From Henningerozyma blattae CBS 6284 (lineage: Eukaryota > Ascomycota > Saccharomycetes > Saccharomycetales > Saccharomycetaceae), in contig NC_020186.1 of the NCBI RefSeq assembly GCF_000315915.1, positions 1 to 64,000 on the forward strand: DNA of 64,000 bases, read 5' to 3'. The notes beneath the pieces are model-generated. The model ran no database searches. It worked only from the letters and a program-made list of their open reading frames with translations, and was not told the origin of the DNA. Positions 11,602 to 23,200 of this stretch are shown here, piece after piece. Positions within the stretch are counted from its first letter, which is position 1; each line of letters begins with the position of its first letter. Both the position numbers and the translations under genes were made by a program.

Positions 11602-12376
11602 GCATCATATACTCGTAGATACATTTACTCTCCTGTCTTTTTATATGGTTTATTGCGTATATAACTCTTTTCTTTTATCGTCTTGAATAAAATAAAATAT
11701 TAAGGAACGGCGCTACCATGTTGGAGTGTAAAAATTAAGATTTTCACACTAAATTTAAACAAGTTTTTTTATATACAGTATATGTTAGTAATTAAAAGCT
11801 AGCAATTAATCAAGCCTATCTGTAACACAATGCAACTTGTATATGATAGAAGATTTTTCACCATTCTCAACATATTTTTCCAGAGCACATTAAAGCCTAA
11901 TTTAGGCATGTTCCTGATATAGTCCCATGTTTTCCGAGTACACATATTTCCGAAATCTTGTGTCAGATGGAACAGTTTTATGGAAAGTACTGAATTGTAC
12001 ACTGGAAATTTCAAAATGAATAGATCGAGAATTACAAGTAACTCAATCATTTCAAGCTTATATTTTGTAAAATTTAAAAAAGAGTGAGGCGGTTAATCAG
12101 CAAGGGACATTTTAGACTCTTATCAAACTCAAGCTTAAAAAGAGCAAACGATCAGATCCTATTCAATTTAAACTACTTTATTTTAATTGTCACGAAAATA
12201 CAAGCAGGAACACCTTTCCAATATTAGAAGAAAAAGAAAGCCAGGAGACTTCAAATAGTCAATTTATTAGACAAATTATTAATAATAAGAAATTTTTGTT
12301 ATCTTATTTATTTTTTTTGTTTTATTTGTATTAAAGTCAGATTACTACTTCATTATAACAGAAATATTCAATAAAT
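11602..12376. other. LAP3-KEX2 intergenic region
   Basis: This AT-rich 775-bp spacer contains the LAP3 3' end and the KEX2 promoter (AT-rich tracts at 12300-12330). An 83-codon ATG frame on the minus strand (11799-12050) has no recognisable domain or homologue and I do not call it. I see no RNA gene. Confidence 0.5.
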
Positions 12377-14905
12377 ATGCTTCTTCGAGAATTGTTAATC
12401 GTTGTTTTACAATCATTATATCTCTTCCAATCTGCATCAACCCAAACTGTACCAAAGAAGGATCATTCTAAGAACCAATATTTTGCTGTAGAAAGTGATC
12501 TGTCAATCGAACAACTAAAAAATTTACATCCAGATTGGAATTTTGAACATAATGTTAGAGGTTTAGAAAATCATTACGTGTTTTCTAAGAAATATGTTTC
12601 AAATAATAATTCAATAAGAAAAAGAGATAATTTTGAGGATCTCGTAGATAATACAAATGGAATACTATCATTTCAAGATCTTCCTCCACATAAATTATTT
12701 AAAAGGGGGGTCATACCCAGAGCTCCTATAGATTCAGGTATGCAAAAAATATTTGATTTTGAAAAGGAATTGAATATTCATGATCCTCTATTCCATGAAC
12801 AATGGCATTTGATAAATCCTTCTTTTCCTGGGAACGATGTTAATATGACTGATGTTTGGAGAGGTAATATCACTGGTAAAAATGTTACAGTTGCCATTGT
12901 TGATGATGGTGTGGATTATGAAAATGAAGATTTGAAAGATAAATTTTGTTTTGAAGGATCTTGGGATTTTAACGATAATACTGCTAAACCTAAACCAAGA
13001 TTATCAGACGATTATCATGGAACCCGTTGTGCAGGTGAAATTGCCGCTGTTAGAAACGATTATTGTGGTGTAGGTGTCGCTTTTGACGCACATATTTCTG
13101 GTTTACGAATTTTATCAGGTGAATTGACTGTTGAAGATGAAGCTGCTGCTTTAATTTATGGTTTAAAATACAATGATATATTTTCCTGTTCTTGGGGTCC
13201 ACCGGATGATGGTCAGCATTTACAAGGGCCATATGATTTAGTTAAAAAGGCATTTATCAAGGGTATTCAAGATGGTAGGGATGAAAAAGGGGCAATTTAT
13301 GTTTTTGCAAGTGGTAATGGCGCCATAAGCGGTGATAATTGTAATTATGATGGTTATACTAATTCTATTTATTCGATTACAATTGGTGCAATTGATCATA
13401 GGGGTTTGCACCCTGCCTATTCAGAAAGTTGTTCTGCTGTTATGGCTGTCACTTATTCTTCTGGATCAGGAAAATTTATTGAAACTACTGATATTAATGG
13501 TAAGTGTAGTACCCATCATGGTGGAACTTCTGCAGCTGCACCATTAGCTGCAGGTGTATATGCATTATTATTAGAAGCTAATCCAGAATTAACTTGGAGA
13601 GATGTTCAATATTTAACTATTTTATCATCAAAGACCCTTGATGAAAATACAGATGGTAAATGGCAAGAAGGTGCATTGGGTAAAAGATATTCACATATGT
13701 ATGGTTATGGTAATTTAGATGCATATGAATTGATAGAGTTGGGTAAAACTTGGGAAAATGTTAATCCCCAAGACTGGTATTTCTCTAAAGTTCGACAAGT
13801 GGATTCAACGACTAATTCTACTGACGACATTTTAGAATCTACGATAAGAGTATCTGAGCAAGGTTTAAAGAATGCTAACGTTAAGAGAATTGAACATATT
13901 CAAATAATTGTAGATATCGACTCTTCTATTAGGGGTCAAACCACCATTGACTTGATTTCTCCAACTGGCATGGTGTCTAATTTGGGTGTCATTAGAAAGC
14001 ATGATTTAGCTAATAGTGGTTTTAAAGATTGGACTTTTATGTCAGTTGCTCATTGGGGTGAAGATGGTATTGGTGACTGGAAATTACAAGTTAGAACTCA
14101 TGATGCATCAAATAAAATTACTTTTAATAATTGGAGATTAAAATTTTATGGTGAATCTATTGACCCCACAAAAGTTCAGAAATTTGTTTATGGTCAAGAT
14201 AAAGTTGTAGATGAAAAGCCAAATAATGATGAAGATAATTCTAGTATCGCCTCTTCCAATGCTCCACAAGATACGAGCACTACCATTAATCCATCACATA
14301 CTAGTTCTGAAGAAAGTAAGCCATCCAGCATTGTCAGTAATATTCCTGAACCTACATCTTCGTCTATACCAAACAAGAGCAATATAGATAATCAGAATAG
14401 TGACAAAGCAGAGGGATATGATGATGATGTAGAGACGCCTAATAAACTATCTTCCAAACAAAAATGGTTCAATTATTTTGTTTCATTGTTTGCTGTAGGT
14501 GTTGTCATTTTCATTCTATATATAATGTTCTTTACAAAGACAAGAAGAAAGATTAAAAGATCTAGAGCGGAGACATATGAATTTGACATCATTGATACAG
14601 ATTCAGATTATGACTCAACATTAGATAATGCATTGATAACAGCTGAAGGATTGAATGAACCATTGGATATTGATGATCTAGAATTTGATTTGTCTGATGA
14701 AGATAGATTAGGATCTACCGATATTAATGGTAATAAGGTATTAGAAAACATTGATTCGGTTTTGACTGATCCTTTTGTTGATCCTTTACCCACTGTTCAA
14801 GAGGAGGATGAAAATAATAATGGGCATGAAAATCTAGCTCTTGATGATGATCCTACTGACGACATAACCATTGCTGTTACTGAAAATGATAAACTAGATA
14901 ACTAA
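12377..14905 (+). CDS. KEX2: Kexin, late-Golgi proprotein convertase
   Basis: Kex2 is a calcium-dependent subtilisin-type protease that cleaves after Lys-Arg and Arg-Arg in secretory precursors such as alpha-factor. An N-terminal hydrophobic signal (about residues 1-22) is followed by a pro-region with dibasic sites (RKR near 82, FKRG near 110). The catalytic triad is intact: Asp in VDDGVDYE (about 175), His in DDYHGTRC (about 215) and Ser in GGTSAAAP (about 383), with the oxyanion Asn in ASGNGA (about 313). The P-domain spans about 460-600, followed by a Ser/Thr-rich stalk. One membrane segment lies at about 698-720, and the acidic cytosolic tail has YEFDII, the Tyr-based Golgi-retrieval signal. 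The 842 residues compare with 814 in S. cerevisiae (YNL238W). Confidence 0.97.
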   Translation: MLLRELLIVVLQSLYLFQSASTQTVPKKDHSKNQYFAVESDLSIEQLKNLHPDWNFEHNVRGLENHYVFSKKYVSNNNSIRKRDNFEDLVDNTNGILSFQDLPPHKLFKRGVIPRAPIDSGMQKIFDFEKELNIHDPLFHEQWHLINPSFPGNDVNMTDVWRGNITGKNVTVAIVDDGVDYENEDLKDKFCFEGSWDFNDNTAKPKPRLSDDYHGTRCAGEIAAVRNDYCGVGVAFDAHISGLRILSGELTVEDEAAALIYGLKYNDIFSCSWGPPDDGQHLQGPYDLVKKAFIKGIQDGRDEKGAIYVFASGNGAISGDNCNYDGYTNSIYSITIGAIDHRGLHPAYSESCSAVMAVTYSSGSGKFIETTDINGKCSTHHGGTSAAAPLAAGVYALLLEANPELTWRDVQYLTILSSKTLDENTDGKWQEGALGKRYSHMYGYGNLDAYELIELGKTWENVNPQDWYFSKVRQVDSTTNSTDDILESTIRVSEQGLKNANVKRIEHIQIIVDIDSSIRGQTTIDLISPTGMVSNLGVIRKHDLANSGFKDWTFMSVAHWGEDGIGDWKLQVRTHDASNKITFNNWRLKFYGESIDPTKVQKFVYGQDKVVDEKPNNDEDNSSIASSNAPQDTSTTINPSHTSSEESKPSSIVSNIPEPTSSSIPNKSNIDNQNSDKAEGYDDDVETPNKLSSKQKWFNYFVSLFAVGVVIFILYIMFFTKTRRKIKRSRAETYEFDIIDTDSDYDSTLDNALITAEGLNEPLDIDDLEFDLSDEDRLGSTDINGNKVLENIDSVLTDPFVDPLPTVQEEDENNNGHENLALDDDPTDDITIAVTENDKLDN

Positions 14906-16018
14906 GTAAGTTTCCATTATCACCTTAATCAGATAGCATTATCATACTCATATATTATAGATATGAACTTTTTTACATTGTATACATGATACAATTTAAT
15001 TTGCATCCTTCGAGAATAAGGTTTCTACTTGATTTTCTATATATGTGCATATATTAATATATATATGCATATATTTATAATTTTGAATGTATATTATTAT
15101 TTCTTTTAAATTAGTCGAAAAAATAAAATTGAAACTAAATATAAAATTATAGAAAAAAGTATAAAAATATAAAGATTAGATGTAGACTAAAATGCTGGCA
15201 ATTTATATATATATATACATTATTTTTTGGACAAGAGATGTCAATTCTGTTGAGCGTAAAATATTACGTACTAAGTGATATTTTTATATAACCTGCATTT
15301 CTCGGAATATAAATAGAGCTCGTTTTTATATACTTCTGTAGTTTTTTATACGTATTTAGCTCGAGGAGGACAATTATAAGAACAGTTAATACCAAAAAGA
15401 TCCGACAAATTCTTTTTTTGGAACTCTTATTCTACTCCTTCTTACCTATATTTATTAACCTTTAGGCTTGAGTCATAATACTAATTCTATATTTATATAG
15501 ATAGATTAATAGAACGATATCATCAATTAACATATAATTACTATATTACCACACCCACATAATTTTTTCCAAAGTCATCCTAACAGTTATATATTAGGAT
15601 GAATTCTGAGGATTTAATGAAGGGTTAGTGATATAGTAAATATATCAATTATTATTTGATAGTTGTATTGCCAAATATTGATGATACTATAGATGAAAGG
15701 TCCTTATATGTAGAACAAGTATTAGTTACTTGTTCGCAACAATATGAGAGTGTGATGTGCAGTCAACATAACTAATAAAAATCTCAGTTAGGTGATTCAT
15801 GGGTTATAAGATATACAATTGAAGTAATCTGGTGCGTGATAAACTTCTATACTCATTTATAACCTCATCGATATTCCAGTCAGGTAACCTAGGTATCGAG
15901 TTACTAAATGGTCAGCTACCATGAATTGGCCCTTCATGTTGTGAAAATAAAACGTATAAATATCCACCCAAAATTAGTAATAAGTCTGCATTTGTATGTT
16001 CATTTATATACATTTTAT
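14906..16018. other. KEX2 3' region and upstream part of Ty relic; YTP1 absent
   Basis: No gene is visible. AT-dinucleotide-rich sequence (15030-15090 and 15205-15225) follows KEX2. From about 15920 an LTR-promoter-like segment with AAAACGTATAAATATCC leads into the LTR end at 16019. In S. cerevisiae YTP1 (YNL237W) occupies this interval, and I find no trace of it. Confidence 0.5.
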
Positions 16019-16136
16019 TCCTACTCATAAGAGTAGGAGGATTCCATATTAAAAATATAGTATTAACCAGAAAGAATTATTCTCCATATTTATGCCGGAC
16101 TCTAGTGATTAGACTACTTATAACACCGATGATCTA
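16019..16136 (+). repeat. LTR 3' end plus gag-start relic, copy C (5' end of Ty relic)
   Basis: The motifs CTACTCATAAGAGTAGGAGG and AGAATTATTCTCC match copies A and B. The ATG at 16092 aligns with the gag ATG of copy B, but its frame is broken by a TAG after six codons. It lies in the same orientation upstream of the integrase and reverse transcriptase relic, so it is best read as that element's 5' LTR boundary. TATA-like sequence at about 15968 suits an LTR promoter. Confidence 0.55.
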
Positions 16137-16202
16137 TATATCTACATATGAGTTAATCTTATAGATTAAGTCTAGAGGTTAATATACACAGGTAAGAGAG
16201 AT

Positions 16203-16237
16203 GAGATGCAGGAATCTATCGAGAGTTCCTGCATCTC
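16203..16237. repeat. Perfect 12-bp hairpin inside the Ty relic
   Basis: GAGATGCAGGAA at 16203-16214 is the exact reverse complement of TTCCTGCATCTC at 16226-16237, with an 11-nt loop. A GC-richer stretch with a short GGC/GCC inverted repeat follows (16251-16262). It lies between the gag-start scrap and the integrase remnant. The role is unknown. Confidence 0.7.
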
Positions 16238-16594
16238 GGTGGTGTCTATAAGGCGAACCGCCGTCCACAACGATGTATACTCGATCAGATAAAACATATA
16301 AATGTCCCTAACATTATACTTTTACTTAAAGCGTAGTTATATGGTACTGCTAGAATGTTGGTTATTGGTTGAAATCTGGCGGCTGTTGTTTAGTTGGTTT
16401 AGCAGCCTTGCGCGAAAATAATTATGGGCAATGCTAATAAAAAGTAGAAGCAACAATGCTAATAATTCCTGCTAACTTTCAGATGATGACATATCCACTT
16501 TGTCCTCTGAAGATTTGATGGACATGCTCGTCTCGGCCATCCGGGTACTGCAGCCTATAACCTTCTAGGTGACAGTATTGGCTTACCTTTCCTT

Positions 16595-18241
16595 CATGCC
16601 CATAACTACACACTATGTCCAACTTGTTGTATTAGTAAAGGAAAAGTTATTAAAGGAGCCTTGTCTACAAACAAATATACTGCTCCCTTACAGTTGTTAC
16701 AAGTTGATGTGTGTGGGGAGTTTCGCTACAAGGATTTTCACGACGTTAAATATTTTTTAACTATCAGAGATGCCTTCTCTGCATATCTGGAGGTAATTCA
16801 CTTAAAGAGAAAGTCTGATGTTACCAACAAACTCATTTTTTGGATCAATCATTACGAAAGGTATTTTCAAAATAGAGGTGGTTTTAAAACTGTAGCAGTG
16901 AGGACTGATAATGGTGGTGAATTTACGAATACGAAGTTACATGAATTCTTTAAATCCAAAGGTATCTTTCATCAATTGACAATTCCTCATCACAGTTATC
17001 AAAATGGTGGGGTGGAACGTGCACATCTTACTCTACAAGAACGTACCCGTTGCTTGCTCGTAGGGGGTAGAGTTCCACCATCCTTGTGGTCAGAAGCTGT
17101 ATCAGCAGCAGCCTATCTTATCAATTGTACTCCTATTCGTGGTAAGAATGGCCAAATCCCATACTGATCATTCTTTGGAAAATCCTATTCTGAATTTGGT
17201 ATTTCCCAGCTAAGAATATTTGGCTGCTTGGCGTATGCTACATTACCACCCACTCTAAGAGATGGTAAGTTTGCACCAACTACTATCTCTGGTGTAATGG
17301 TTGGGTATGACTTCGATCATAGGGGGTACCGTATTTATCACACAGAAAGTGGAAAAATTTTTGTCTCAAAACAAGTAGTATTTGATGAAAAGATGTTTCC
17401 ACTAGAATCAACATCAGCTGTAGAATTGTCCCATAAATTTGCTACCAATACATTAGGGGGCATTCCTTCATATCCTGATCAAGGTTCATCTATTAGTGTA
17501 CCTCGTTCTATCGTTAATCCTCCAACTATATTGTCTAACAACAATAATAATGATAATACTTCGGTTATGTCTTTTACTAATAGCAATGATAATACGTCAG
17601 TTATGTCTTCTACTAATAACAATGATAATACTTCAGTTGTGTCTTCTACCAACAATAACGTTAATCCTTCAACTATGTCTTCTAATAATGATAATGCTTT
17701 AACTATAGTTTCTAATATTAACAATAATGATAATAATACTTTAATTGTCTCTTCCAATAACAATAATGATAATTCTCTAGGTCAGATATTTGATGATATG
17801 GATATAGATGAACCTGAAAACACAAGCCAAGAATCACCTAACCCTCTATTAAACGAATGGATGATGAGGATGCAAAGTGCAGTCGTGGATTTACACAATG
17901 AAAGTGAACATATGAACTCGTCGTTTCATGACTCAGTCAAACAATTGGCACATAGAGTAGATACAGCTCTTAGAACAATTTCTGAGAATTCCCCTTCATA
18001 ATCGTCTATATCCACTCCTGAAGTGATTGAAGGTCGTAAAGACGTTGCTCCATTACCCAAACATAGACTTGATACCGTTGCTATGATTGATGCTACTACA
18101 TTAGATGCTGCTCAATCATCTAAACTTCAACGTGTTTCTACTTCTGTGGAGAACTCAGATCACTTGGTGACTCAACTCTCATCACTAAACCATGATTCCT
18201 ATGACTCACTTCAAAATACCAGCCGGTTTATTAGACAATGA
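16595..18241 (+). pseudogene. Ty1/copia integrase relic with Asn/Ser-rich linker
   Basis: A zinc-finger end reading HAHNYTLCPTC (about 16595-16630, one frame away) leads into the integrase core. Core acidic positions are seen in LLQVDVCGEF and RTDNGGEF, and the Glu in NGGVERAH. The downstream GYDFDHRGYRIYH/VVFDE region is typical of the copia integrase C-terminal part. One frame continues from 16661 to 18241, interrupted only by a TGA at 17165-17167 and a TAA at 17999-18001, so the decay here is mostly point mutation. A frameshift separates the zinc finger from the core. It should encode no working enzyme. Confidence 0.85.
17552..17775 (+). repeat. Degenerate 36-bp minisatellite in the Ty linker
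   Basis: About six imperfect tandem copies of a 36-bp unit encode DNTSVMSSTNNN-like 12-residue repeats. The first three copies are nearly identical and the later ones diverge (NPSTMSSNND, LTIVSNINNN, NTLIVSSNNN). It lies between the integrase and reverse transcriptase regions. Replication slippage or unequal exchange is the likely origin. Confidence 0.8.
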
Positions 18242-18589
18242 TACTGTGATGAGTATGACGGTTAGAGACTTACATCGTAGGTATAAAGATTTGGCACAAA
18301 TGACCGTTATTCCTAATGGTGTCAGGGTGGGGCAGGGTGCAGCAACACTAGTGTTCCTACTCACCTAATTACGCTTCCTTCCTCCCATATAGTTGATGCC
18401 AATGGTTCCGACGTCACAAATATTTGATTAATTGGTCCAGTTGATTCTGATGATTCCCTACCTTCATCCTTTACCAGTTCTACAACATATTATGCTAAAG
18501 AATATCCAGGCAAAACGAAAATTAATAAACATTGGGCGTTGATAACTTTGACTTGTAGAATTAATGCAACTGCAACTACTCCAAACACT

Positions 18590-19390
18590 TATTTGCAAGC
18601 TATGAAGCTCCTGATGCTGACAAATGGACTACTGCGTGTGAAAAAGATCTTGCTTCCCTCAATGCTCTTAATGTCTATGATCTGGCTCCAGTGCCAGAAG
18701 GTAGACAATGCTTAGGTAGTCGTTGGGGTTTCACGATGAAAGGTGATGGTCGCTATAAGTCTCGTTTAGTTGCTCAAGGGTATAAGCAAGAAGCAGGTAT
18801 TGATTACTATGAAACGTTTGATCCTGTTGTCTGTTATGGTTCTGTTCGTCTATTCCTTGCAATCGCTGCTCAGTTTTCCCTTGCTGTAGATCAAATGGAT
18901 GTCGATACTGCTTTCTTGAACAGTGAGATAGATGGAGACGTCTACTTCAAACAACCTCAAGGTTAGAAGAGACTGTTAGAGCATTGTTATCATTGTTAGA
19001 AGAGATATTATTTAGATCAATTATAGAACGAGGTACAGAATATGCTTGGAAACTGAAAAAGGGTATGTATGATTTGAAACAGGCTCACTTATTATGGAAT
19101 AAACATTTTCAAAATACTCTTACCAATCTCGGTTTCCAAAGACATGCAATTGAACACTGCTTTTATTTTAGGTATAATGCTGCTAGGTTTGTTATGAACT
19201 CGCTATATGTGGATGACATCCTTATAGCTGACTCTGATATCATAGCTTTAGACTTTGAGAAAATTGCTCTCAACGACGTATATTCCATGAAAGATTTAGG
19301 TCCGGAGAAATAATTCCTGGGTATGAAAGTATTGGCAATCCAGTCATGTCAACTGTACACAGTATAGTTTAATAAAATCAGACTAAAAAA
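18590..19390 (+). pseudogene. Ty1/copia reverse transcriptase relic
   Basis: Recognisable RT segments are SRWGFTMKGDGRYKSRLVAQ, DYYETFDPVV, the first catalytic Asp in DQMDVDTAFLNSEIDG, GMYDLKQAHLLWNKHF and the catalytic box LYVDDILIA. They lie in at least three different frames: the upstream part (NTYLQAMK, then WTTACEKDL) shifts near 18605, and a stop plus a shift occur near 18965. RNase H is missing. The reading is disrupted and no product is expected. Confidence 0.85.
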
Positions 19391-20202
19391 CAAATTTAAA
19401 CTTTTTACTTTTAGGATATATCTTTAGAAATATTTGGAGCTGTTGAATATTGTTCGGGATATATCTTACTTTCTTGGGGATCTAATCTCAATATTTATTA
19501 ACTTAAAACTGATGGAAGCTTCATCATCAAATTTCTGTTCTAATTTGTCTAGTAGTTGTAGTTTTAATTTAGATTGTACTGTAGATGTAGAGTCGTTTGC
19601 AATTGAAACAATGCCCTTTATTTCATAAATAGTAAGTATGACATATGTGGTTGTTATAGTACGAATTTTTACGTTTCAAAAGTATTGTTACACATACTAT
19701 CTCAATATAACCAGGAAACGATACGAGGTGCATAACTGAATAGAGGTTTTGGTTATTATCTCTTAAAGAGGAATTCTTAAACTCTATTTAATAATCCAGA
19801 GATTCGCAACATTATTTTCAAAAAGAATCGTAATATAAAGCTCCAACTAGTCACGTGCTTTAAATACATTGTTTTTTCAAGAACTAAAGACTTTCACTAA
19901 TATATACTTCAAAACTATAAACAGCTAATGTTATTTACAAATCCTATAGTTTTCATTATTTTTAATTATTTTTATTTTTTTTTATTTTTTTATTTTATGT
20001 TTTTTTATAAATTCATTTCACTTCATTTTAAATCAATATTTTAAACTTCTTGATTTATTAAAGCTGTCCGCCGCCGATGAATGAAATTTATAAAGTATTG
20101 ATATAATAAGAATAATATTATTATACCAACAATAACAAAATAACTATTTCCAAGCTTAATAAAATTATTGCAAAGTAGTTAGAACTGTTGATTCATATTG
20201 TC
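19391..20202. other. Ty relic 3' flank and SIN4 promoter
   Basis: No gene or convincing 3' LTR is seen. A GTCACGTG E-box (Cbf1-type) lies near 19853 and long T/A tracts at 19950-20010. One stretch reads TTTTATGTTTT (19993-20003), a full match to the yeast ARS core, but such matches are expected by chance in DNA this AT-rich. The right-hand part should drive SIN4. Confidence 0.45.
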
Positions 20203-23200
20203 ATGAATATACTTTCATCATCATCTGTTTCATGGTCTAAAATCGGATTAATTGCATATGCCGATAACGTTTCAACTGAAGGAAACCTTTCTATTACTTT
20301 TTTAGAGACTATTAATGGTTTAAATTGGCGTTTTCATGAACCTCAGAAATATTGTATTCATCCACATCTTCATGAAACGCAATTCCATTCTAGTTCGAAC
20401 GTATTTGTTGGTGGATCTCATGGCCCAAATTCTGTAAATTCTGGTAATACCATTCCTGCTAGCACAGGACAAACTAGTACACCAAGTATATTAGGCAGTT
20501 TGCCAGTATCCAACAATGCTTCCAAGAGTAGTTCCCACCATTTTTTTTATAGCATTTCATCTGTTTATTGGAATAATTGGTTTAATTTACCAGGTGATAT
20601 GTTGGCAGTATGTGATGAATTAGGTAATATGACAATGCTAATATTAGGACAAAGCCCTCAAGGTCCTGTAACTATTGACAAATTAACCATGTTATTCCAA
20701 GACAATGTTTACAAATTACATAATCAATTACTTCCATTACAACAAGTGAATGAAAAATCAGATAAAATTGAACGAAAAGAAACAAAGAAAGAATATCAAA
20801 CTACAATTTTAGACTTTTCATGGTTTAGTTCTTCGAAACCGATAATATCTTCACAATTTTGTGTTTTAGATAGTAGTACTGATTTGTATAAGAATAAAGT
20901 ACAGCAAATCCAACCATATGGTGTATTTTATCCACCATCAATGAAATATGGATGTTTAGCAGTGCGTAAAAATGGTCAAGTTGATTTTTGGTATCAATTT
21001 TCTAATTCTAAAAACCATAAGAAGATCACTACACATCTTTTAAATGCTCAAAATAAAGAAACTAATGAATTAGATTGGTTACAATTTGCCAAGATTACAC
21101 CTATGAACGAAGATCAATGTATATTAATAACTACATTTTCGAGAATCTCCAAAAGATTAACGTTTTATAAATTACATGTCAATTGGAACATTAATCCAAC
21201 CAATCCAACTATTATAAATAATCCATCGTTGAGAGTATACCATCTTTTAGAAACTACTGTTGATTCAATCAATGAAGAAGGGAATCCAATAGAATTGACT
21301 GATCTTTATATATTATCCCGACCATCTAGTGAGAAGGAACCACCTTTAGAGGTCTTATTAATCTTTGAAAATCTTGAAGATTCTACTTCGATAATTAAAC
21401 GATATCGTTTAACAAAGAGTAAAGTATCCAAAGATTTTTTAAAGATGCTAAACATTGATATTAATAATATTCAAGATCAAAATAGTAATACAGTTTTGAA
21501 TCATACTAATAATACTTCAACTAATAATAATAATAATATGAATAATAACTATACCAACATGTTATCTAGCAAAAGATATACTTTGACATTTTTTGATAAA
21601 ATTAAATTAGAGAAACGTGTAGTTTCAATTTCATCAAAAAATCTTTATGAATTTATAACTATTTATTTTGAAGACGGTACTATTAAAACATATAGTCACA
21701 ATGAATGGAAATTAGAAAGTGATAAATTAAAGAATCAAAATAATTTAGGTAAATATCGTAATATATTAACATCAGTTATTAGTTGTGGATTCCAATTTCC
21801 TAAAACATTCCATTCATCATCATTAGAATGGATGATAATTTCACCATCAATGACAGGTGCTATTGTCAAATTAAAAAAAAGGCAAACTCCTAATTATTTT
21901 GCCATTGAAACAGATGTATCTGATGGTGAAAGAGATAGATTAACTGCCACAGCATATGCATTTGGATTTGTATCAAGTACTCATCGACAACTATCATCGG
22001 AAGATTTATCCATTTCATGTAAAACTCATTTAATGAAAATAAATGAAGTTAACAATGAGAGAGCTCACGAATTTGTAACAAGTTTGATGACCTCAATTTA
22101 TTCATTTTTCAACATGACACCTGACGCACCAAAGGATATATTAGATAAAATGATTTCAAGTAGACCTGTTCAGAAGACCATATTATTACAATTAGAATTA
22201 TCGAATGGATTAAAGCAAACTAACATTTATGAGATGTCCAGATCAATAATGAGTTTAAGAAATGTATTATTCGCGTTTAATGGTGTGGCAAGAAATTTAC
22301 AATTTGCTATTGAACAAATTAATAGTAATAGTATATCACATTCCAATGGTAAATTATTTCAAGCTATCTTTACCAAACAAGATTTAATCCATTCTTTAAT
22401 TCCCATAGCCAAATGGTTTATCAAATTTGTTACATATTTAATCCAAGGAGCCATATTGATGATTAATGATAATAATAGTAAATCAAATACTTTAGTGTTG
22501 GGTATCCTTGGTGCTAAGATTCCACGAACTATCATGATCTCCATCCTTTCTGAAATTAATAAAGTGATTCAATTAATTACAAAATATCCTGAAACTACAT
22601 TCCCCATTCTGGATGAATCATCTAATTTCCTAAGAATGATTATTTTAGAATCTCCAATCAATTTAGAAGATTTAGAGAGATTGTTAATTGATGTTAATAC
22701 TTCATTGATTAAGTTTACAGAACATAAACCATATTTTATTAAAAACCCTCGACTATTAGTTACATCTGCTGTCTTGGAAGGTGATAAAGATGTGGAAAAT
22801 TATTTATTATCTTTGGTTAAAAATACATTCTTGAAAGATGATACTACCTCGAATATTTTTTTCAGTGATACTAATGGCTTACGTATTACTAATGATGTTT
22901 TTTTCCAAAAGGAATTATTACAATCTTTACAACCACTTTCCAAGGGACTTGTAGTAGATCAAGAAATTTTACCAAACAAATTCCAAGACTCAAAATCAAT
23001 CAGTATATTAACATACGATAGTATCTCCTATGAAGAATTTACATTAGATGAAATACAGGGGAAGAAATTGAAAAGATGTTGTCGATGTGGCAGTATCACA
23101 CGTGCAGGGTATACCATATTTCCCAGCAGAGCAGTGATAGCTACAAGTATACAAACCAAGAGATGGCCCACGATGTATTCGCGGGTATGTATCTGTTCTG

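Larger units (their letters stand above)
16019..19390 (+). mobile_element. Decayed Ty1/copia-type retrotransposon
   Basis: The order is LTR/gag-start scrap, then integrase, a low-complexity linker, and reverse transcriptase. Integrase before reverse transcriptase is the Ty1/copia (Pseudoviridae) order. Gag and protease are nearly gone: only about 450 bp separate the gag start from the integrase zinc finger. RNase H and the 3' LTR are not recognisable. Stops and frameshifts occur throughout, so the element is inactive. It occupies the YTP1 position between KEX2 and SIN4. Confidence 0.85.

Noticed and set aside
11799..12050. 83-codon minus-strand ATG frame between LAP3 and KEX2
   Set aside because: No recognisable domain, no counterpart known at this position, and length is compatible with chance in a spacer.
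19850..20010. GTCACGTG followed by AT-rich DNA, resembling centromere elements CDEI-CDEII
   Set aside because: No CDEIII-like sequence (TGTTT...TTTCCGAAA) follows, and the region lies deep in a chromosome-arm gene block in related yeasts.
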